A stretch of 36,421 nt of DNA from Brasilonema sp. UFV-L1. GTDB taxonomy: Bacteria; Cyanobacteriota; Cyanobacteriia; Cyanobacteriales; Nostocaceae. Under the pieces are notes generated by a model, which worked only from the letters and a program-made list of their open reading frames with translations, did no database searches and was not told the origin of the DNA. The stretch covers positions 1 to 36,421 of the forward strand of contig NZ_QMEA01000065.1 in NCBI RefSeq assembly GCF_012912105.1, written 5' to 3'. Within the stretch, counting starts at the first letter, position 1; every line of letters starts with the position of its first letter. Shown here in pieces: positions 8,296-16,704 of this stretch. The translations under genes were made by a program, and so were the position numbers.

Positions 8296-10482
8296 ATGGA
8301 AAAAGGAATATCCACTGTACTAGCAGTGATGAAGCGGCGAAGTCTTCCCGCAATAGCTGCATTTGTTGCTGTAATTGGTGGGGCGATCGCCTACCTTGCG
8401 GTTACCCCAAGTAAGTACGAAGCTTATGCGCGACTGATGCTGGATGACAAAAGAGTCAGTGTCTCAGAATTAGGTCGTGATTTGACTCAAGTGTCCGCAA
8501 ACGCACCAGGAATTAGTCCCTTAGCTGACCAAGCAGAACTCATCAAATCGCAACGTGTTCTCGAACGAGCGATTGCTATTGCTTTTCCCCAGACAAAAGG
8601 TGATGTCTCTCAAAGTCCTGTATCAACTGCAGAACTCAGTTATAATTTAAAAGTCAAAAATGTCCCAGCAACCAATATTCTTGAGTTGAGTTATCAATCT
8701 CGAGACCCTCAGCTTGCTGCGAAGATCCTCAATGCGATTTCTAAGGCGATGGTTGAGGAGAACAAGGAAGCCATCAGTTTAGAGGCGAAAAACGTACGGG
8801 TATTTTTGAAAACAAAACAATTACCTGAGGCGGAGAATCTTCTCAAAGGTGCTGAACAGAAAGAAAAGAAATACAAACAAGACAACGATATTGTTTCCGT
8901 TGAAGAACAAACAAAAAGCTTAGTGCAGAGTATAGCTGCTGTGGAAGACAAAGAGCGTACTCTGTCTGCTCAACTTCAAGAGATAGAAGCAAAAGACGAA
9001 GACTTGCGGAAAATTACTAATACTGCAAACCCGAACAATGCTTATTCATCAGTTCGCAGGGGACAAGACGATGAAATCAAGAGGTTACGAGCTAAGTTAT
9101 CAGAACTAGATAATAAGCTCATCGAAGCTCGTTCGCGCGGGACAGAGGAGAATCCAACTGTTATCAGATTGGTTGAAGAACGGAACGCCTTGGATGCAGT
9201 TTTATCAGAACAACTCAAGCGCGTGTCTCCTAATGATCAAAGTGTTTCCACAAACAATTTCGCAGGCGATCAACTCTCTCAAGACCTGAACTCTAAACTT
9301 GTCCTCAATAATATCGAAAAGTCTGCAGTCAGTAAGAGCCTGAAAGATTTACAAGACAAGAAAAAAGACCTCCAAAGGCGTCTTGAAGAATTACCCCGTA
9401 AACAGCAAGAACTGACTGTACTCACTCGGGAACGGGAAGCAGCTGCAGCATCTCTAAAGTTCCTACAAGGCAAACTTGAACAAGCACAGCTGACAGAAGC
9501 ACAACAGGTCAGCAATATTCGTGAGATCGAAAAAGCTGTAGTACCATCATCACCATCTGAGCCAAAGCAGAAAGTCATATTAGCACTTGCTTCTGTTTTT
9601 GGAAGTATGCTAGCCGTTGGCATTGTCTTACTTTTAGAGGTGATGGATAATACACTACGTGATGCTGCCGAAGCCGAGGAACTACTACAGCTATCATTGC
9701 TGGGAATCTTACCACGTCTACCTGGTAAGACGCTTGTTCTTGAGCCAGCCAGTCGATTCCTAGATAATATGGACTTGGTTGAACCTTACCGCACACTCTT
9801 CAAAACTTTAGAGTTTCGTAGCTCGAAACAATTGCGGGTGATTGTTGTCAGTAGTACTATATCTGGAGAAGGTAAATCAGTCGTCGCATCACACCTTGCT
9901 GCCGTTGCAGGTATGCTATCTTGGCGGACATTAATGATTGATGCAGATTTACGAAGACCAACCCAGCACACACTGTTCAACATCGCACCTGGTCCGGGGA
10001 TGACAGAAGTATTAGAAGGAAATGTATCCTTACTGGATGCTGTGCAGCCAACAGATATTGAGAACTTAGATGTCTTGACTTGTGGCGAATTACACGGACG
10101 TCCCTCGCAATTGCTAGAATCAATCGCGATGAAGTCTCTAATGGCAGAAGCTGCTGAAAATTACGATTTGGTGATTATAGACACACCTCCCTTAACTGCT
10201 TGTGCTGATGCTGCAACATTAGCTCAAGAAGGTGATGGAGTCATGCTGATAACACGTCCAGGCTTCACCGATAAAGAAGTTCTCTCAAGATGTGTATGGG
10301 ATTTAACACAAAATCGGATACCTATACTGGGAGTTGTGGTGAATGGAATGACACAATTGACACCACAAAAATACCGTTATCCTATTCCTGGTTACCAGCC
10401 TCGACTACCCAAGCCGGCCAAGCAATTGATTGGTGCAGGAGAAAATGCTAAAAATTATGGAAATCGTATGAGGCACAAGTAA
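8296..10482 (+). CDS. Wzc-like polysaccharide co-polymerase and tyrosine autokinase
   Basis: A protein of about 728 residues combining a Wzz/PCP chain-length domain with a cytoplasmic bacterial tyrosine kinase (BY-kinase). The first membrane helix is near residues 15-37 (AFVAVIGGAIAYLAV), followed by a long periplasmic coiled coil (about 160-410) and a second helix near 430-450. The kinase has Walker A SGEGKS (lysine near 527), Walker A' LMIDADLRRP and Walker B LVIIDTPP. The C-terminal tail carries a tyrosine cluster (YRYPIPGY and a later Y) for autophosphorylation. This family controls chain length and export of capsule or exopolysaccharide. A GTG at 8293 directly precedes the ATG; I use the ATG, with GAGGGATAGGTG upstream. 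The next gene starts 2 nt after the stop, so the two are almost certainly co-transcribed. Confidence 0.92.
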   Translation: MEKGISTVLAVMKRRSLPAIAAFVAVIGGAIAYLAVTPSKYEAYARLMLDDKRVSVSELGRDLTQVSANAPGISPLADQAELIKSQRVLERAIAIAFPQTKGDVSQSPVSTAELSYNLKVKNVPATNILELSYQSRDPQLAAKILNAISKAMVEENKEAISLEAKNVRVFLKTKQLPEAENLLKGAEQKEKKYKQDNDIVSVEEQTKSLVQSIAAVEDKERTLSAQLQEIEAKDEDLRKITNTANPNNAYSSVRRGQDDEIKRLRAKLSELDNKLIEARSRGTEENPTVIRLVEERNALDAVLSEQLKRVSPNDQSVSTNNFAGDQLSQDLNSKLVLNNIEKSAVSKSLKDLQDKKKDLQRRLEELPRKQQELTVLTREREAAAASLKFLQGKLEQAQLTEAQQVSNIREIEKAVVPSSPSEPKQKVILALASVFGSMLAVGIVLLLEVMDNTLRDAAEAEELLQLSLLGILPRLPGKTLVLEPASRFLDNMDLVEPYRTLFKTLEFRSSKQLRVIVVSSTISGEGKSVVASHLAAVAGMLSWRTLMIDADLRRPTQHTLFNIAPGPGMTEVLEGNVSLLDAVQPTDIENLDVLTCGELHGRPSQLLESIAMKSLMAEAAENYDLVIIDTPPLTACADAATLAQEGDGVMLITRPGFTDKEVLSRCVWDLTQNRIPILGVVVNGMTQLTPQKYRYPIPGYQPRLPKPAKQLIGAGENAKNYGNRMRHK

Positions 10483-10484
10483 CA

Positions 10485-11957
10485 ATGTTGACCAAACAAC
10501 TCTCAAGTCGTTCTTCTCGTCTGGGACTCTTGGTTGGGTTAGCAGGTGTGGTGGTTGGTTTGGTAATCGGGTTCTTGATAGGAAGCACCAAACCTCTTTA
10601 CTTGGGCTTGGCTTTGGGTATAATACCGTTTCTTTTTTACTTTTTTACTCAGTTTGAACAAGTTGTTCTCGGACTTTTAGTTTTACGGACTTCTCTGGAT
10701 CCTTTCTCTGGGCAGCAAATACCAGCTATATTTGCTCTGGGGCTAGATGTCCTCGCTATACTTTACGTAACAGTGATGTTACTGAGAAGGAAAACTGTAC
10801 AGACTGACCGCTTTTACTGGTTCTTTGCTGGTTGGATGCTCTTACAGGGTTTTTGGGTAGTCCTCCTTTTTTTAGGAGGGTTGGGATTAAGTGCTGGATA
10901 TTTGTCAGATAGCATCCGTGAATGGATTCGTCTTTTTTCATGGCTGATGGTTTATCTGTTGGTGATGCAGCTTAAAGACCGAGTTCCTCCTCAGAAAGTG
11001 ATTTCTGTGCTGTTCTTAGCTCTAGTGGCACCAGTCGTGGTAGGGTTGATGCAAATGTTCCTACCCTCTATTTTACCCTCTTTTCTCTCAGCGCAGAATT
11101 ATGATGCTGGTTCAATATCATCTGAAGGTTTTCGCATCAAAGGGACAATCGGTCACCCCAATGGCTTTGTAACTTTGCTGTTGCTATTTATTGGTTTAAC
11201 TTGGTGGAAACTCAAGCAATCAAGACAAAGCTTTGTGTGGTTGTTGTTGCTAGGTTTACTAGCATTTTTTTATGTGAGTACCAAAGCATTATTTGGCTTG
11301 ATGATGATTGCGACTTTTGTTTTCGTTTTGGTTGCTCCCAGATTAAACCCAGTTAACCTCATCGGTGGAATTTTATTTGTCGTGCTAGTGCTAGGACTAT
11401 TTGCAAGTACAGAGTTTGGACGAGAACGTCTGAGTTCACTCGCTAACACACCGCTACTCAATCCGGATATCGATGTATCACGAGCCATTCTACTTTCTCA
11501 AAGCGACAACAATAGTTTTAACTGGCGAATTTCTCAATGGTATACATTGCTAAATTCTTGGCGTCAGCATCCCATTTTAGGTTACGGTTTAGGATTGAGT
11601 ATCAATGTAGCCAGTAATAGATTGCTTCCTCACAATGATTACGTCCGAGCATTGGTAGAAGGTGGAATACTTGGTTTTATGACTTTTTTGGTGTTTCTTG
11701 TGGCTCAAAGTATACGTCTGATCCAGCTGATGCTATCAACACCTTCTGGGAGTGCTCAACGTGACTTATGTTCAATCTTGTTCGCGATTTCTCTGGCGAT
11801 ACCCGTCGGGATGATTACGGAAAACATCTGGAGTCATACGACTCTGTTTTTTTATTGGTTCACTCTGATGGCGATCGCAGGGTGGAACTGGAATGAACAG
11901 ACTGTTGTAGACACAAGCGTTGTGATGTCGCTGAGTCCTCCAGGATGTATGAAGTGA
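10485..11957 (+). CDS. O-antigen polymerase/ligase family membrane protein (Wzy/WaaL-like)
   Basis: A 490-residue polytopic membrane protein with about 10-12 hydrophobic segments. A large central loop and the region KGTIGHPNGFVTLLLLF, followed by ILGYGLGLSINVASNRLLPH, match the Wzy_C/O-antigen ligase pattern: conserved histidines, then a HPILGYGLG-type motif and HNDYVRALVEGG. Expected role: polymerising lipid-linked repeat units in the periplasm, or ligating the chain. The start is 2 nt after the Wzc-like stop codon, consistent with a Wzy/Wzc pair working together on chain length. Polymerase and ligase cannot be separated by motif alone; the neighbouring co-polymerase favours polymerase. Confidence 0.85.
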   Translation: MLTKQLSSRSSRLGLLVGLAGVVVGLVIGFLIGSTKPLYLGLALGIIPFLFYFFTQFEQVVLGLLVLRTSLDPFSGQQIPAIFALGLDVLAILYVTVMLLRRKTVQTDRFYWFFAGWMLLQGFWVVLLFLGGLGLSAGYLSDSIREWIRLFSWLMVYLLVMQLKDRVPPQKVISVLFLALVAPVVVGLMQMFLPSILPSFLSAQNYDAGSISSEGFRIKGTIGHPNGFVTLLLLFIGLTWWKLKQSRQSFVWLLLLGLLAFFYVSTKALFGLMMIATFVFVLVAPRLNPVNLIGGILFVVLVLGLFASTEFGRERLSSLANTPLLNPDIDVSRAILLSQSDNNSFNWRISQWYTLLNSWRQHPILGYGLGLSINVASNRLLPHNDYVRALVEGGILGFMTFLVFLVAQSIRLIQLMLSTPSGSAQRDLCSILFAISLAIPVGMITENIWSHTTLFFYWFTLMAIAGWNWNEQTVVDTSVVMSLSPPGCMK

Positions 11958-12036
11958 TGAACTACAGAGGACATAGACAATTGCACGACTCAATTATAGT
12001 TGCTATTTTTTTTGAAATAGTTAAAAAACCTAAATT

Positions 12037-13029
12037 ATGAATACCGAACTGAAAACAAAATCTGACACGAAACTGACAGAAAATACTCAAAAACTGCTTT
12101 GCTGTCCGGTTTGCCAGTCTCAATTGGAATTAGTTAACTCGCATTTAGAATGTAAAAATTCTCAATGCAAAGCCTCTTTTCCGATTATTTCTAAAATTCC
12201 TATTTTGATAAATGACTCGTCTAGTGTGTTTTCTATTAGTGATTATCTAGATAATAAAATCTCTACTCTCAAACCAAAATCAAAATTAGAAAGACTGTTG
12301 ATAAATTTGGTACCAGGAATTAATCTCAATCTCAAATCAAAAACAAATTTTCAAAAATTTGTCCAACTCCTCCTTAAGGAAAATAAAAGTCCAAGGGTTT
12401 TGATCATCGGAGGTAGCGTCGTTGGTCAAGGAATAGAACCTTTGTTGTTAGTTCCTGAAATTGAACTTATTGAGACAGACGTCGCTTTTGGTGACCGTAT
12501 ATCAGTCATAAGTGATGCCCACAATATTCCTTTTGTAGATAGTTCATTTGATGGCGTTGTCGTACAAGCGGTCCTTGAACATGTTGTAGATCCAAACCGT
12601 TGTGTAGAAGAAATTCATCGAGTCTTAAAACCTAATAGTTTAGTTTATTCCGAAACTCCATTTATGCAACAAGTACACTTAGGAAAATATGATTTTACTC
12701 GCTTTACTCATTTAGGACATCGGCGATTATTCCGAAAGTTTGAAGAAATTGATAGTGGTGCAGTCTGTGGACCAGGAATGGCATTAGCTTGGTCATATCA
12801 ATACTTCCTTTTAAGTTTTGTTAAGAAACAACTTGCTAGAGGATTAGTGAAGGTTTTTGCTAGAGTCACATCGTTTTGGTTGAAGTATTTTGACTACTAC
12901 CTTATTAATAAACCTGGTACGTTTGATTCCGCATCAGGATATTATTTTTTGGGTAAAAAGAGTGAAAAAATTCTTTCTGACCAAGATTTAATAACACTTT
13001 ATAGAGGAACTCAGTCCAGTTCTTTTTAA
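12037..13029 (+). CDS. SAM-dependent methyltransferase with N-terminal zinc ribbon
   Basis: A 330-residue class I methyltransferase. Residues about 20-55 form a Trm112-like zinc ribbon (CCPVCQS, then CKNSQC) ending in FPIISKIPIL. A SAM-binding domain follows, with VLIIGGSVVGQGIEPL as motif I, IPFVDSSFDGVVVQAVLEHV and an EIHRVLKPNS strand, as in Methyltransf_11. In this setting it probably methylates a sugar of the polysaccharide or a related metabolite. Base composition is more AT-rich than the preceding genes, as is that of the following acyltransferase, so this pair may have entered the cluster together. The target is not visible from sequence. Confidence 0.8.
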   Translation: MNTELKTKSDTKLTENTQKLLCCPVCQSQLELVNSHLECKNSQCKASFPIISKIPILINDSSSVFSISDYLDNKISTLKPKSKLERLLINLVPGINLNLKSKTNFQKFVQLLLKENKSPRVLIIGGSVVGQGIEPLLLVPEIELIETDVAFGDRISVISDAHNIPFVDSSFDGVVVQAVLEHVVDPNRCVEEIHRVLKPNSLVYSETPFMQQVHLGKYDFTRFTHLGHRRLFRKFEEIDSGAVCGPGMALAWSYQYFLLSFVKKQLARGLVKVFARVTSFWLKYFDYYLINKPGTFDSASGYYFLGKKSEKILSDQDLITLYRGTQSSSF

Positions 13030-13090
13030 AAGAAAAAACTCAATTTTACCTTACCACAAGATTTGATTCTGATGTTGCTGTAAGAATTTT

Positions 13091-14152
13091 ATGTCAGCTA
13101 AAAGACTAAATCTCATTCAAGTTTTTCGAGGATTAGCAGCAGTACTCGTCGTATTTGCCCATACAGACCTCATCTATAACCAGAATTTAAATCAAGATTT
13201 TTTATTTAAAATAACCACTTTTGGAGGCTCAGGTGTAGATTTTTTCTTTGTCTTAAGTGGTTTTATCATGTTTTATATTCATCAAAAGGATATAGGTCGT
13301 CAAGAGAAATTAGGAATATTTTTGTTTAAACGCTTTACACGCGTTTACCCACTCTATTGGGTCATCTTAACCAGCAAAATTGTTGTATCTTTCATTTTGT
13401 CTGAGAACTCTAACATCAAGGATGTTGGTGTTGGGGAGTTTATCAAAGCTTTTCTACTTTTTCCCCAAGACAGAGGAATTCTCTCATCCACCTTTCTGGG
13501 AGTCAGCTGGACACTTAGTTTTGAAATTTTCTTTTACCTGATGTTTGGAATTTTGATTTTGTTGAAACCTAAGTTTTCTTTTCCAATCATTATTGCTTGG
13601 TTATCAGTTGTCTTTTTTCATTTTCTTGGTGTCATGAAATTTCCTCAAGATAATATCTTACTTCAATTTGTGTTTTCTGAATACAATCTAGAATTTGTCT
13701 TAGGTTGTTTAGCTGCCTATACTTTGTTAAACAAAAAAATAAACAATGGAATGTCATTCCTATGTGTAGGAATTTTCCTGTATACCTTATCAGCTATCGA
13801 TTATTACTATAAAATTCTCGGAGTTTCATCTGTGATTACATTCGGCATTGCTTGTACATTTCTTGTTCTAGGCGGTGCTTGTTTGGATCTGAGAAAAACG
13901 GTTAATGTCCCGACTTTTCTTTTGTTTTTAGGCGATGCATCATACTCTATCTATCTGGCACATGGTTTTTTGATCAACAATATAACAAAAACTTTGAATC
14001 AATTCCCATTGGATGTTTTTAAAAACCTAGTCTTGTCAAGTGTTTTAGGATTCATCATTACTATCATAGCTATCACTTTTGGGTGTTTTCTATATTTGTA
14101 TGTTGAAAAACCATTGCTCATATTTTTCAAACCAAAAGCCGTGACAACATAA
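13091..14152 (+). CDS. Acyltransferase 3 family membrane O-acyltransferase
   Basis: A 353-residue integral membrane protein of the acyltransferase 3 (OafA/YrhL, NolL) family with about 10 transmembrane segments. Diagnostic features are the N-terminal LIQVFRGLAAVLVVFAHTD containing the catalytic-type histidine, GGSGVDFFFVLSGFIM, FKRFTRVYPLYW and the late GDASYSIYLAHGF. It would transfer acetyl or another acyl group to sugars of the exopolysaccharide while embedded in the cytoplasmic membrane. It is AT-rich like the upstream methyltransferase. There is a 162-nt gap to the next gene. Confidence 0.88.
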   Translation: MSAKRLNLIQVFRGLAAVLVVFAHTDLIYNQNLNQDFLFKITTFGGSGVDFFFVLSGFIMFYIHQKDIGRQEKLGIFLFKRFTRVYPLYWVILTSKIVVSFILSENSNIKDVGVGEFIKAFLLFPQDRGILSSTFLGVSWTLSFEIFFYLMFGILILLKPKFSFPIIIAWLSVVFFHFLGVMKFPQDNILLQFVFSEYNLEFVLGCLAAYTLLNKKINNGMSFLCVGIFLYTLSAIDYYYKILGVSSVITFGIACTFLVLGGACLDLRKTVNVPTFLLFLGDASYSIYLAHGFLINNITKTLNQFPLDVFKNLVLSSVLGFIITIIAITFGCFLYLYVEKPLLIFFKPKAVTT

Positions 14153-14183
14153 GTAAGTCGGCATTAATAAATCCTGTTGAGTA

Positions 14184-14195
14184 GCGCTTAAGCGC
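14184..14195. repeat. Small palindrome GCGCTTAAGCGC
   Basis: A perfect 12-bp palindrome inside a larger GTAG...CTAC motif (14181-14201). It is of the interspersed repeat type seen between cyanobacterial genes and sits in the 162-nt gap between the acyltransferase and the next glycosyltransferase. Confidence 0.6.
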
Positions 14196-14314
14196 CACTA
14201 CAAGCCGAATTCTTGACTTTTACATTTAGTAACATAGATTGGTTTATTCTCGCCTTTCTACTTAGCCAAATTAGTTTCCTAAATTTTTTTCGTTGCTTAT
14301 AGAGTCGTTTAAGA

Positions 14315-15505
14315 ATGAGCCAACAAACTCTGAACTCCACGAATAACGCCCAATTAAACACCAGAGGTGAGCGACTCTACCGAGTTGTTTTAGTCCATCC
14401 TAGCACCGGAGTGAACTGGAGTGGTGGAGCAGAAATTGTGGCTATTGAACTTGCTCGCCGTCTGAGTTCCTACTTTGAAGTTGAACTGCTTAGCGGCGCT
14501 GATTGTGGATCTTTTAGCCGCCCTATTCCATGTATTCCCCGTTCCCACGCTTATCATGCTGTGCGTCACCCTCTGGTTGCTCCTATACTGGGTAAAATCT
14601 CAACTCCTGAGATTGTGGTGGAACATCTAACCAGTTTTTTCCCTTGCTTATTCCATTTGCTTAGGCGTCCAGCTGATCTCATTTTTCCTCACAATGATTA
14701 TGGTGGATTGGTAATGGCTGCTTGTGTTAGAGCACTAACAGGTACACCGATACTCTTTACTGAACACAATAGTTTACATGCAGATGGGAAATGTTTGCAG
14801 CGGAATCTTCGCTTTCGTCCAAATCACCTCGTCGTGTTAAATGAAGCAACAGCCGCATTCGCCCATAATTTGAAACCGACGCAACCAACAAGTGTCATTC
14901 CCAATGGTGTGAATCTTGACCGATTTACACCACAAGGGACAGCTATCAATCTTGATTTACCAAAACCAATAGCGCTATGTGTCAGTAGTTTAAGTCGCAA
15001 GAATCACAAGCGAGTTGAATTAGCCATTCAAGCAGTAGCTCGCTTACCTCATGTTAGTCTTTTTATATGCGGAGATGGACCGGATCGTGCTTACTTTCAA
15101 GCGTTGGGAGATGAGTTGCTCGGATCACAACGGTTTGCTATTAAAACTTTCCCTCATGACCAGATGCCTGAAGTTTACCGCAGTGCGGATGTCTTTACAC
15201 TCCCTTCTATTAACGAACCATTCGGGCTTGTCTACTTAGAAGCTATGGCTAGCGGGTTACCTGTTGTTGCTACTGATGACGAGATGCGGCAATATCTTGT
15301 CAGTGATAGTGGTATTTTATGTGATGTTACAAAACAGGATATTTACGCAAGCGCCATCAAAGACGCGCTGAGTGCTGATTGGAGTCTAAGTCCAAGACAG
15401 AATGCTGCTCGCTTTAGTTGGGATGCTATGGCACAGCGTTATCGGGATGTGATTTTAGAAACAATTTTGCAGTCCAAGAAAGAAATGTCGTTACCAACTT
15501 ATTGA
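14315..15505 (+). CDS. GT4 family glycosyltransferase
   Basis: A 396-residue GT-B glycosyltransferase. The N-terminus includes VLVHPSTGVNWSGGAEIVAI as the acceptor loop. The C-terminal domain shows NGVNLDRFTP, ALCVSSLSRKNHKRVELAI, FICGDGPDRAYF and the E-x7-E motif at E301/E309 (EPFGLVYLEAMASG). It should add a sugar during repeat-unit assembly at the cytoplasmic face. The next gene starts 14 nt after its stop, so the two are probably one transcription unit. Sugar specificity is unknown. Confidence 0.87.
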   Translation: MSQQTLNSTNNAQLNTRGERLYRVVLVHPSTGVNWSGGAEIVAIELARRLSSYFEVELLSGADCGSFSRPIPCIPRSHAYHAVRHPLVAPILGKISTPEIVVEHLTSFFPCLFHLLRRPADLIFPHNDYGGLVMAACVRALTGTPILFTEHNSLHADGKCLQRNLRFRPNHLVVLNEATAAFAHNLKPTQPTSVIPNGVNLDRFTPQGTAINLDLPKPIALCVSSLSRKNHKRVELAIQAVARLPHVSLFICGDGPDRAYFQALGDELLGSQRFAIKTFPHDQMPEVYRSADVFTLPSINEPFGLVYLEAMASGLPVVATDDEMRQYLVSDSGILCDVTKQDIYASAIKDALSADWSLSPRQNAARFSWDAMAQRYRDVILETILQSKKEMSLPTY

Positions 15506-15519
15506 TACAAGAGGGTTAT

Positions 15520-16503
15520 ATGCCGAAAGTTTCTGTGATTATCCCAGCGTACAATGCGATCGCCTACTTAAAAGAAGCCGTAGAAAGTGTTCTCAAGCAG
15601 ACATTCACAGATTTTGAAATCTTAATTGTTGATGATGGAAGTTCTGATGGAACCGTAGAGTGGGTTTCTCAAATAAAAGATCCACGAGTTCGATTGATTT
15701 CACAACAAAACCAAGGTTCATCAGGGGCACGTAACACAGGAATTACTGCTGCTAGTGGAGAGTATATCGCGCTTTTGGATGCTGATGATATCTGGGAACC
15801 AACCAAACTAGAAAAGCAAGTACGACACCTGGAAGAAAACCCATCAGTCGGTTTGGTAGATACGTGGACAGTTTTAATCAACCAACAAGGCAAGTCTACA
15901 GGAAGAGTTGTTGTTTCGCACGCAGAGGGAGACGACGTATGGAAACAACTTGTCCAGTTTAAAACAGTATGCGCTTGTGATAGTACACCTTTGATTCGTC
16001 GCAGTTGTTTTGAAACGGTAGGGTTATTTAACCGAGAATTACCATTTCTTGAAGATTTAGATATGTGGATTCGCCTTGCTGCGCGATATCGTTTTGCAGT
16101 CATTAAAGAAGTTTTAGTTCGCTATCGTCAACATCCGGGGAGTAAGTCTACAAATTGTCAAGGAACTTTGGAGGCTTTTCGTACAATCGTTGAAAAAGCT
16201 TTTGAATCGGTTCATTCAGATTTCTTACCTTTAAGAGAAAGAGGATATGGTCGTATTTATCTGTACTTAGCTTGGAGAGCTATTAATAATAGAGATTATG
16301 AGCAAGCGGTGCAGTTTAATCGTCAGGCGATCGCTCATCGTCCACTCTTTATTTTTTCTTGGGACTTCATCCGCCAAACCATAGCTTTGACACTCTTGAA
16401 AAAGTTCGGGCATCAAACCTATGATAAGGCGAAAACATTTATCCAAGCACTGCGGCGACAAAGATCAACGAATAATGGGCAATGGGGAATAGGAAATAGT
16501 TAG
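15520..16503 (+). CDS. GT2 family glycosyltransferase (copy 1)
   Basis: A 327-residue GT-A fold, family 2 glycosyltransferase. It starts MPKVSVIIPAYNAIAYLKEA, has the nucleotide-binding VDDGSSDG and the metal-binding region LLDADDIWEPTKLEKQ, and a later EDLDMWIRLAARYRF typical of these enzymes. I chose the ATG at 15520, preceded by GAGGG at 8 nt, although the frame is open upstream into the previous gene. Its stop codon is the first base triplet of a 60-bp hairpin. The following GT2 gene is a paralogue, so this looks like a tandem duplication. It probably adds a sugar to the exopolysaccharide repeat unit. Confidence 0.87.
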   Translation: MPKVSVIIPAYNAIAYLKEAVESVLKQTFTDFEILIVDDGSSDGTVEWVSQIKDPRVRLISQQNQGSSGARNTGITAASGEYIALLDADDIWEPTKLEKQVRHLEENPSVGLVDTWTVLINQQGKSTGRVVVSHAEGDDVWKQLVQFKTVCACDSTPLIRRSCFETVGLFNRELPFLEDLDMWIRLAARYRFAVIKEVLVRYRQHPGSKSTNCQGTLEAFRTIVEKAFESVHSDFLPLRERGYGRIYLYLAWRAINNRDYEQAVQFNRQAIAHRPLFIFSWDFIRQTIALTLLKKFGHQTYDKAKTFIQALRRQRSTNNGQWGIGNS

Positions 16504-16560
16504 TAGAAAGATGAGGGAGTAAGGCATAATTTCTTACGTTTCCTCCTACTCTTTCTACTA
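16501..16560 (+). terminator. Hairpin after GT2 copy 1
   Basis: An 11-nt perfect inverted repeat (TAGTAGAAAGA at 16501-16511, TCTTTCTACTA at 16550-16560) with further inner pairing (GAGGGAGTAAG with CTTACGTTTCC). It begins at the stop codon. No U-run follows, so it may be a terminator, an mRNA 3' stabiliser or an interspersed repeat. Confidence 0.5.
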
Positions 16561-16597
16561 CAGCAATCTTAGATAAGTCGTGAATAAAAAAGAAAAA

Positions 16598-16640
16598 CGA
16601 ACCGCCAAGGCGCAAAGAACGCAAAGAAAAGAAAGAGAAG
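16598..16640. repeat. Interspersed repeat of CGCCAAGGCGCAAAGA type
   Basis: The stretch with ACCGCCAAGGCGCAAAGAAC followed by GCAAAGAAAAG resembles a repeat that is widely scattered in cyanobacterial intergenic regions. It contains purine-rich near-tandem units and fills the gap between the two GT2 paralogues. Confidence 0.45.
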
Positions 16641-16704
16641 AGAAAATAAAGTTTCAGTGGTTCGTTCCAAAAAGTGAGTCTATTCAATGAAAGAGTTCAA
16701 AACT

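Noticed and set aside
9279-9623. 114-codon minus-strand frame inside the Wzc-like gene
   Set aside because: Ser/Arg/Cys-rich shadow of the coiled-coil region on the other strand; no homology or start signal.
15669-16103. 144-codon minus-strand frame inside GT2 copy 1
   Set aside because: It is an antisense shadow of a well-supported glycosyltransferase gene.
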